DNA of 24,327 nucleotides from positions 1 through 24,327 of the forward strand of contig JAYMTF010001311.1 of the NCBI GenBank assembly GCA_036897485.1, given 5' to 3'. Source of the stretch: Pelargonium nanum (taxonomy: Eukaryota; Streptophyta; Magnoliopsida; Geraniales; Geraniaceae). Shown here piece by piece: positions 16,890-24,327 of the stretch (position 1 is the first letter of the stretch; each line of letters starts with the position of its first letter). Under the pieces are notes generated by a model. The model did no database searches. It was not told the DNA's origin and was given only the letters and a program-made list of their open reading frames with translations. Made by a program: the position numbers and the translations under genes.

Positions 16890-18644
16890 GCTGATGTTGG
16901 CTACTTGTCCTATGTGAAATTACCTTAATACCCTCCAACTTTTTTTTTGGGGGATTTAAGGAAATTTTTTTTGAAAATGGGGATTTAAGGAAATTAATTT
17001 GTAATAATGAACAAAAGAGAAACATATTTATATAGAATATAATAAATAGTCATTTAGAAACTTTTTTGGTAATATAGTAATTTGGAAACTTACAAAAATG
17101 GGAAAATGTGAAATTTAAGAAATACTTTTTTCACAAGTAAAATAATCTGAATTGACTTTCTCACATTATATTTGGCAACTAGAGCTTCAAGTCGGTTTAG
17201 GTTTGAAATATCAAACCCGACTTCAAATTTATAAGATGCATATTCAAAATTTAAAATAAAAAAATATATTATCTATTTGAACTACCGGACGCAAGACGAG
17301 TTGGGTTACAATAACCCGTTTTCCCATTGAATAATATTTTTATCTCGACCCTTACAATATCTCATTTAAATCGGTTACATTGGATCCTGTCAAGTTTAAA
17401 AGTTAGATAGTCATTTCTAATAAACATGTGAATTGTAAAGTAAGGGCAAAACATGTAAATGGTAACAACCATAATGACACCAATACTCTTATGTTCTTTC
17501 CCATTATGCCATGCACCTATTATGGCTCTTTGCAGAAATTTAACTTATAATAATGTAGTGTTTCTTCCTATAATTATTATTTTTACTTGTCACCTATAGT
17601 TGTTAATTTATAGTATATATATGTATATTTTTTGCATTATATTTTATCCTATAAAGTAGTGATAAGTTTAGAGATTGGGGAAAAGGTATTGGTTGGTGCA
17701 TTTTTGTATCCAAAATCATATTGGAAAAGGCACTTTTGTGGAACTCCAAAAGCCCTTTTCTGTGGGATTATACATTTTGAACCAAAGTTTCATGTGATCT
17801 CAGGTTCTTCCCATATGGAATTCAGTAGCTTTTAGTTACTATACACATTCTGCTCTTATTTTATTGTATGTTTTATGACATATAATTGTATCATTTAAAC
17901 AATGACAATGTATTTTTTTTTTCATGTAATGAACCAAATTCATCGATTAAAATGTCTTTTTCAAACGATAAGGAGATCGGTATAAATTGTTCGGCCCACA
18001 ATTTAAGTTTCGGACAGCTTGGGCTAAAAGGGCATAATCCAAACCCGGCCCAAAGTTGGTGTAGCATTTGGTCAACCCGGCCCGAAAGGCTTGGGTTGTA
18101 GGTTTTACACGCAAAACATGCAAGTTTGCCAACCCAACCAGCCCATGTATCTCTTTTTCTCAAGAAACACATGTCCCGAATCTGAGTCGAAAATTGGTTG
18201 GGTCCATCCTATGTGACCCGAACCCACGGATTTTCAACTCGGGTTTCGGCTCGCTAGTCCGGCTCTAAGGCTTAGTAACTTGCCCTTCATTTACAGAACT
18301 CTAACAAATGAACCCATTTGATCCATACAATGTAGCATGAGCAAAAACTAAAAGAAACATCCAAAAATTTGTATATTGTACATTTCATCATCAAAATTCA
18401 TATAGTCCTCAATGCTCTCTATATTGTACAGTTCAGCCTGTAATTTCCTCAACTAACACTTCCCAATTCACAATCCTAGAACAAAAAAACACTTATTCCA
18501 CACCATTCCAAATCTCCTGAAATGGAAAAAAAATCAATGATCTGTTTCGGTTTCGGGTTTTTCGAAAATTGTAACCTTAAATGTTGCCATTTACCTCATC
18601 TCTGCACAACAGCTACCTCTCCTACACTCCACTGATCATCATAT
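16890..18644. other. Intergenic DNA between acyltransferase promoter and kinase 3' end
   Basis: No gene is recognised. A GGGGGATTTAAGGAAATT segment is repeated in tandem at about 16949-16996. ACCCGA-type patches are at about 17185-17330 and 17985-18270; the latter ends TAGTCCGGCTCTA. The 67-codon frame at 17632-17835 is better in base composition than its surroundings but resembles nothing I know. About 18300-18644 would be the kinase 3' untranslated region. Confidence 0.45.
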
Positions 18645-21600
18645 CTACTCAGTTACACTCTTATAATCCCTCCACTTCTGTCCCCACTGTTTGGCATCAG
18701 CAACAGCTCTCTGTCTCTCCAGGGCTCCCGGCGAGTTGCTACTCGTACTCGTACTCGCAACGTTTCTCGGGCTAGGAGTCCGACTCGGCTCGCCCAGACG
18801 GGGGGCTGCCAGGAACTCCAGGGCTTGCGCCAAGTCTCTCGTGGTAGGCCGAGCAGATGCAGTTTCCTGGAGGCACATTGCTGTAAGGTCCAAAGCTTTC
18901 CTCAAGGTGGATAGGCTGTATCGACCTCTCAGCAATGGATCGGCTATTAGTGTGCAGTTCTTCTTGTCTAACAGATATGGTCGAGCCTGCAATTGCAAAC
19001 ACGGTTTCATTATTCATTGCTAGGCATGCTCGTGTTAAATTGTAACATGTTTCGGTACTTAATGTGTTTGGTCCTAGGCTGCTACGAAAACATAGCATGC
19101 AAGTAAAGTTTTCCTAGAAGGTTTCGGGAAAACTGGTTGACATCTAGAATCATGAGAAGTAAAAGTATCCTATCAACAAGGAAGTAAAAGTATCCTAGAT
19201 GTTCGTGTTCAACCAGCTGCTACGATGCATTTTGTAACATGTTTCTGTCCATAATTTGTGTTCGGGAAGTGTTTCAAAAAGAAAAAAAGACGTGCGAGTA
19301 AAGCTTTCCTAGAAAGTTTCGGGAAAACTAGTAGACACATCTAGAATCATGAGAAGTAAAAGTATCCAATCAATGCATGAACAAGAGTAATTGCAGAAAC
19401 TATAGTCATGCTCGTGTTAAAACCAGATGGTACAGTATGCATTTTGTAACATGCGTGCAAGTAAGATTTTCCTGGAAAATACTGGGAAAACTAGTAGATA
19501 TCTAGAATTATTAGAAGCAAAATTATGCAAGGTAGTGAGCTGTGCAAGACCACGAGAGTCATTGCAGAAACTATAGTTAGTTATGCTCGTGTTTTGCTAC
19601 AATGCATTTTGTAACATGTTTCTGTCCGTAACGTGTTAGGTCATACCAGGCTGCTACACGTATACTTGATTTGCTGGTAGTGTTTTGAAAATAGCATCCA
19701 AGTAAAACTTTCCTAGAAAATTTCGAGAAAACTGGAAGACATATATAGAATCATAAGAATCAATTTATTACCCAATCAATGAGGTAACGCTCTGGTGAAG
19801 GACGACTGTTATCCAATGCCCTCCGTCCCGTGATTAGCTCCAACAGGACTACTCCAAAACTGTAGATATCAGATTTCATTGTCAGTTTTCCAGTTTCGTA
19901 GTACTCGGGGGCACAATATCCCTGGGTTCCCATTACCCTGGTGGTAACATGCGTCTTATCTCCAGTAGGGCCGAATTTGGCAAGCCCGAAATCAGAAAGT
20001 TTTGGTCGGTACTCTTCATCCAATAGTATATTAGCTGTTTTCATATCCCGGAATATAACAGGCGGATCTGCTCCACAGTGCAGGTATTCCAAACCTTTGG
20101 CTGTACCTGCAGCAATCATCATCCTCACGTTCCAACTCAGGGGCACAGCACCAGGTTGAAGATCTGCAAAGAAATGAAGGGATCATAAATTTCACAATTT
20201 CTAAGTGTTGAAAATTTACTTCGTATACTCGCAACAAGAAACAAAGAAAACAAAATAAAAAGATTTCACTGTGACTTGTGAGATGATGTGACACATGTCT
20301 AATTTGATCTACGAGGAAAACGAAAATAATACAGAAAATCTTTTCTTCGTAAAACAAAACTCCACCCTCGATTATCTTCAAGATGACAGATATCAACACT
20401 ATGGACTTAACTCCTCTAAGTCTTGTGAAACAAGTTTTGGGCAGATGACCAAAATAATATAACTATCCTTCTAACAATACGAACCATTTGAAACTATGAT
20501 TTTTACAAACTGCAATCCTATCTTTTTCTTGGTTCTGTTCGGTTACTTTGAGTAGATTTACTTTTATCTGATTTCGACGAGCATCACAGAAATTGAAGAT
20601 GAAGTCTAAAGATCAAACAACGATGCTGAAAAATATTACCATGGAGGTGTTCTTCCAAGGCCCCAAATGGCATGTACTCATAGACAAGAAGACGCTGATC
20701 CCCTTCAGCACAGTATCCGATCAAATTGACAAGGTTAGGGTGGCGCAGAAGAGAGAGCATCAGAACCTCCACCAGAAACTCTTGGTCGCCTTGAAGACCA
20801 GAATGATCAAGTTTTTTAACAGCAACAACCTGGTAAAGGTAAAATTAGATAATAAGAAACAAAACCTTAGAAACCCGAGTATCGCACAAAAGATAAATTT
20901 ACCTGACCAGTTTGTAGTTGCCCTTTGTAAACACACCCAAATCCACCCTGCCCAAGAAATGTATCTGGGCTAAAGTCATTTGTAGCCACAACAAGCTCTT
21001 CGTATGTGAATATCTGAGCATTTCTACGGTTATCAGGCCCAGTACTTGGAGGTAATGACTGTAATTGTGACTGTAATTGTGACTGTGACTGTGACTGTGT
21101 TGCCGGTTCTGCATATATTTTCGAACAAGTTAGCTTACTTCTACATTGCCCATCTAAAAAGCAAAATGTATATAGACCAAAAAAATGTCGCCTAGCGCAC
21201 AAAACTCCACCATTTTTGGTCATTTACTCCAATACCCTTTTTTCGCATAGACACATCGATAAGATAAATTATGCCAACATGTGATTCACACTAAACTCGG
21301 TGACAAAAAGTAGCAAGAACGAGAGTGACACCAATTAAATTCAAATTTGACTATTATTCTTATAGAATCAAATACAGCCCTATTGCTTTAATTCAAAACT
21401 AGGAGGAGAATGATTATGCCTTAGTTGCGACCCTAGGCCTACCATCTAATCCAAAAAGAAAGTCCGGATTTCACGCTAAACACAAACAAAAAAGGAAAAA
21501 AAGTAAAAAGATCGATTAATTGAAGAGTAAGAGAAATTGGCAATATCATAAAGAAGAGCCGTACATTGTTGCAACCGTGTGATTCTTTTAACAACTTAGA

Positions 21601-23012
21601 ACATGTGTCCCTCCTCATGATTAAATCCCATGTACCCGTAAATCTAGCAACTATATGATCACATCTCGTTTCGTCATTTGTGATGGATGACCACAAAATT
21701 AATTTTGATAAACCTAGTCAATGCAATGTCAAACTTCATTGATTCACTAGTCCCTCAAGGTCAAGTCAAGTTCACAAGTCACAATCAGTTTTTTATTTTA
21801 TTCCCCATGAATAAATTAAGAAATCAATTGCTACAAGCAAGTGGTTAGGTTTGCATTAACTTCTCAAGTCAAAATTTATTCCATCTTCAATTCTGTTTCA
21901 AGAAAATGCAACATGGTCTTATGTAACAAAACTGTTAATTAGGGCAAAAACATTTCCATCAAAATCAACCCAATTCAGCTATGATCACCATAACAAGCCC
22001 AAGCAACTAAATCAAGAAGATTCACCAAGAACACTACAAGAACCAGAAAACCCGAGAACCTCAAACTATAATAATTCAAATAAAGAAATTAAAATTCACT
22101 ATGCTCAACTCATTTCAGCCACTGTCACCATAAGAAAATCAACTCTAGTCAACTAAATAAAAAAGATTCACCAAGAACACTACAAGAACCCAATAATATA
22201 AGATTCTCAAATTCCCAATAATCATCAGCATTGATAAATAATTTTCAAATTAACCACCAATCAACAATAATAATCATTAAAATCCAAAAATTAGCTACAA
22301 TCAAAATCAACCAAGTAAAAAAGATTCACCAAGAACACTACAAGAACCAGATAATATGAGAACCTCAAATTTTCAATAATCATCAACACTGAAAGAAAAA
22401 AAATCATTAATCAATTATAATAATAATTAAAATCCAAAAAAAAAAAACAAGAAATTAAAATTCACTATGTACAACTCATTTCAGCCACTATCACCAAAAG
22501 AAAATCAACTCTAGTCAACTAAATCAAAAAGATTCACCAAGATCACTACAAGAACACAATAATCTAAGATTCTCAAATTGACAAATAATCTTCAAATTAA
22601 CCACCAATCAACCATATTAATCATTAAAATCCAAAAATTAGCTACAATCAACTAAGTAAAAGAGATTCACCAAGAACACTACAAGAACCAGATAATCTGA
22701 GAATCTCATATATTCAACAATCATCAGCATTCACAAATAGTTTTCAGATTAATCACCAATCAACTGTACTAATCACTAAAATCCAAAAATCAATTCAGCT
22801 ACGATCACCATAACAGACTCACCAAGAACACTACGAAAACCAGAAAATCCGAGAATCTAAGATAATCAACAATCATCGACATCAACATTAAGAAATCAAA
22901 ATTCGCTGAAACACACACCAGTTGGCGGCCGATCAGGAGCTTCTGGAGCCTTGCATTTCTTCTTAGCATCATCGCTCTCTTTCTTCTTCCTCGAACCAAA
23001 ACAACACCCCAT
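18645..23012 (-). CDS. Receptor-like cytoplasmic kinase, RLCK-VII (PBL family)
   Basis: Five exons on the minus strand: 23012-22919 (phase 1 end), 21108-20903, 20829-20640 (phase 1 end), 20163-19772 and 18986-18645, giving 407 residues. The N-terminus MGCCFGS is a consensus for N-myristoylation (G2) and S-acylation (C3, C4), so membrane attachment is expected. A basic, then Ser/Gln-rich linker follows to about residue 60. The kinase domain has the Gly loop [12 protein letters not shown] (83-94), catalytic K105 in VAVKK, likely alpha-C E121, catalytic loop FRDMK with D203 in place of the usual YRDLK, then SDFGLAK with D221, [18 protein letters not shown] in the activation segment, and [17 protein letters not shown]. 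The C-terminal tail is Ser/Pro-rich. All catalytic residues are present, so it should be an active RD Ser/Thr kinase. Relatives act below receptor kinases in immune and growth signalling. The exact PBL number is unresolved. Confidence 0.95.
19085..19770. repeat. Four degenerate tandem units in kinase intron 4
   Basis: The core TTCCTAGAA.GTTTCGGGAAAACT, followed by AGACATCTAGAATCATGAGAAG, occurs at about 19121, 19316, 19479 and 19720 (spacings 195, 163 and 241 bp). Between them GCATTTTGTAACATGTTTC and TGCTCGTGTT also recur. The last copy abuts the exon 4 donor. Confidence 0.8.
21063..21103 (-). repeat. Hexanucleotide coding repeat (Ser-Gln) in kinase exon 2
   Basis: On the plus strand TGTGAC and TGTAAT(TG) units repeat. 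In the coding sense CAGTCA and CAATTACAGTCA give [14 protein letters not shown] at residues 36-49. It sits in the linker between the lipidated N-terminus and the kinase domain, so length change should be tolerated. Confidence 0.85.
22015..22850. repeat. Six-copy array with higher-order structure in kinase intron 1
   Basis: The phrase TTCACCAAGAACACTACAAG occurs at 22021, 22167, 22325, 22533 (one change), 22665 and 22819 (TTC to CTC), with spacings of 146, 158, 208, 132 and 154 bp. Copies 2-3 and 4-5 are each other's closest match: the stretch containing CAACTCATTTCAGCCACT and CAACTCTAGTCAACTAAAT precedes copies 2 and 4 only. This gives a higher-order unit of about 340-366 bp. Confidence 0.88.
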
Positions 23013-23280
23013 TTTCGCTTCTAATCGGATCAAATCAGAAACCGAAAGCACAAAAATGCTTCCAGAGAAAAACAGGGGAACGGCGTTTTCCGAGAATCGC
23101 GATTGCAAAACGCCAATTCGCTCACTCACAGACTCGACTCTGAGCTTCGAATCGCTAAACAGCTCAGTGAAAACGAAAATGCGAGAAGATTCGGAATCGG
23201 GAGGAGAAGGCGAACGATTCGGGTTCGGGTCGTGATCGCGGGTCTGTGAGTGACTGTGCGAGGATTGTGTGAGGCCTTCT

Positions 23281-23286
23281 TTTATA
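23281..23286 (-). promoter_or_regulatory. TATA box of the kinase gene
   Basis: The minus strand reads TTACCTATAAAAGAAGG, a strong TATA match. Initiation would be expected near 23250, giving a GC-richer leader of about 240 nt before the MGCC start codon. Confidence 0.7.
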
Positions 23287-23369
23287 GGTAACGCGACGCG
23301 ACGGTGAATTCTCCAACGCACTCGCGCACGTTTCCCGAGAAACAAACAAGCAAGTACACGTTTTTTAAT

Positions 23370-23394
23370 TTTCTTTTCTTTTCTTTTCTTTTCC
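23370..23394. repeat. (TTTTC)n pentamer run upstream of the kinase
   Basis: TTTTC units repeat about four to five times, roughly 85-110 bp upstream of the TATA box. Confidence 0.8.
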
Positions 23395-23434
23395 TCCAAA
23401 TGGAACAGAATCTCGGTTTTTGTCTCTAATGGAG

Positions 23435-23450
23435 TGCGTGACGTCACGCA
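23435..23450. promoter_or_regulatory. 16-bp perfect palindrome with TGACGTCA (bZIP site) in kinase promoter
   Basis: TGCGTGACGTCACGCA is identical to its reverse complement. The core TGACGTCA is the full palindromic C-box/CRE site bound by plant bZIP factors, including the TGA class. It lies about 150 bp upstream of the TATA box, a normal position for such an element. Confidence 0.65.
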
Positions 23451-23454
23451 AATG

Positions 23455-24327
23455 AAATAATTATAATAAAAAACAATTAAAAGTAATGTAAATGCATTTA
23501 TGAATTTTGCTGCTTTTTTGCATGACATTTAATAATTATGCTATTTCTTTCTGGTACCGTTTGGATAATTAGGCATTTATTGAACCAATTTCTTTCAAGC
23601 CGGGTTCGGGTTTGACGGTTACATCGTAAACTCGATCTGAAACTTAAATTTGAACGAACTCGAATCTCTTTCACGTCGGCTTCGAATTCGTAAATTAATC
23701 AGACTAATTTTTTACATGTGTCAACACATTTTTATTTAATTCTTTATATATATATATTTTTAGTTAATTTGATGATAATTATTAATATATTAGATTTTCA
23801 CTATCTTGTTTCAATTTGAAATTACCTAATAAATCTAAACTTATATATAGTGGCAAGCTTAAATTTTTTAAAGATACTGATAATTTTAAATTTTAAATTT
23901 AATTTTTTATCATCTTGTTTTTAATATTTTTTATTATCTTACTTTAATTTAAATTTAAATTTAAAAATTTATAAGATTTTTCCAGCTAGAAAATGTAAAA
24001 ACAAAATTGGAAATAGTATAGTTTTGCAATGTGAATGAAATATGGTTTAATTAAGATTTTTCAAAACATTCCTCTTTCGAATGTTTATTGAGATAAGTGG
24101 AAAAAATTGTGTTTCTATTTTACAATAAATGTCATTTTTTAGATGAACAATAAATGTCATTTTTATTTGGTAGTTCTAAAATAATTATCGTTAAAATGAT
24201 TTTAATACTAGTGTTGTTACCTGACAATGTTCAGGTCTCACTTTGATTAATTGAAATAGTTCAATTATATAAATACACAAAATGTTTAACAATCTATTTA
24301 ATTACCTAGAAGAAGAAAGAAAATCAA
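23455..24327. other. AT-rich intergenic DNA upstream of the kinase
   Basis: No coding sequence is recognised. It contains an ACCCGA/CGGGTT-type patch at about 23598-23700, strongly AT-rich DNA at 23730-24000 with an AAATTT run near 23944-23968, and a short direct repeat ACAATAAATGTCATTTTT at 24122 and 24147. Confidence 0.5.

Noticed and set aside
17632-17835. 67-codon plus-strand frame between the acyltransferase and kinase genes
   Set aside because: Not recognised, no splice partners or promoter seen, and short enough to occur by chance. A protein search against plant proteomes would settle it.
22896-23528. 210-codon minus-strand frame as a longer kinase N-terminus
   Set aside because: It runs from upstream promoter sequence through the TATA box and leader into the first exon, then reads past the donor. 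The MGCC start gives a standard lipidation signal and lies downstream of the TATA box.
1-24327. A new multi-gene system or biosynthetic cluster
   Set aside because: The protein-coding genes belong to unrelated, well-known plant families with no shared pathway, and spacing and promoters look independent.

Overview
This is nuclear DNA from a flowering plant, most likely a dicot. The genes are split by GT-AG introns, the gaps between them are AT-rich, and the recognisable proteins belong to plant families: COBRA-like, DRB, plant DHHC acyltransferase and RLCK-VII kinase. All gene models below were spliced by eye from reading frame, splice sites and family resemblance. No transcript or database evidence was available.

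Layout, left to right. Positions 1-73 are a complete tRNA-Ala(AGC) on +. Positions 804-2131 (-) hold the first two coding exons of a COBRA-like gene; the rest is absent from the window, so it either lies beyond the left edge or is lost. Positions 3925-5671 (+) are a two-exon gene for TIM8, a small mitochondrial intermembrane-space chaperone. Its promoter has three site II motifs and a telo box. Positions 8292-10767 (-) are a three-exon DRB3/DRB5-type double-stranded RNA-binding protein. Positions 11850-16465 (-) are a five-exon DHHC protein S-acyltransferase of 451 residues. Positions 18645-23012 (-) are a five-exon RLCK-VII (PBL-type) kinase of 407 residues. The last kilobase is AT-rich with no gene seen. 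TIM8 and DRB are convergent; DRB, the acyltransferase and the kinase run head to tail on the minus strand.

The protein-coding genes look functionally unrelated (cell wall/GPI, mitochondrial import, small RNA, lipidation, signalling), so this is an ordinary gene-rich region and not a cluster or a new system. One loose link is that the kinase starts MGCC, a typical N-myristoylation plus S-acylation signal, and its neighbour is an S-acyltransferase; nothing in the sequence shows that they interact.

The real interest lies in structure. The window is full of degenerate local tandem duplications, 57 to about 366 bp in period, inside introns of all five genes and in one coding exon. The DRB gene is the most striking. 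It has four tandem copies of a roughly 41-residue unit in its C-terminal half, a second 19-residue duplication, a duplicated 3' end that includes the stop codon, and an intron 1 that appears to arise from duplication of the exon1-intron-exon2 junction, leaving a fossil cryptic exon. Two short hAT-like MITEs with near-perfect 8-bp target site duplications sit in acyltransferase introns. Many shorter ACCCGA-rich MITE-like remnants are scattered between genes.
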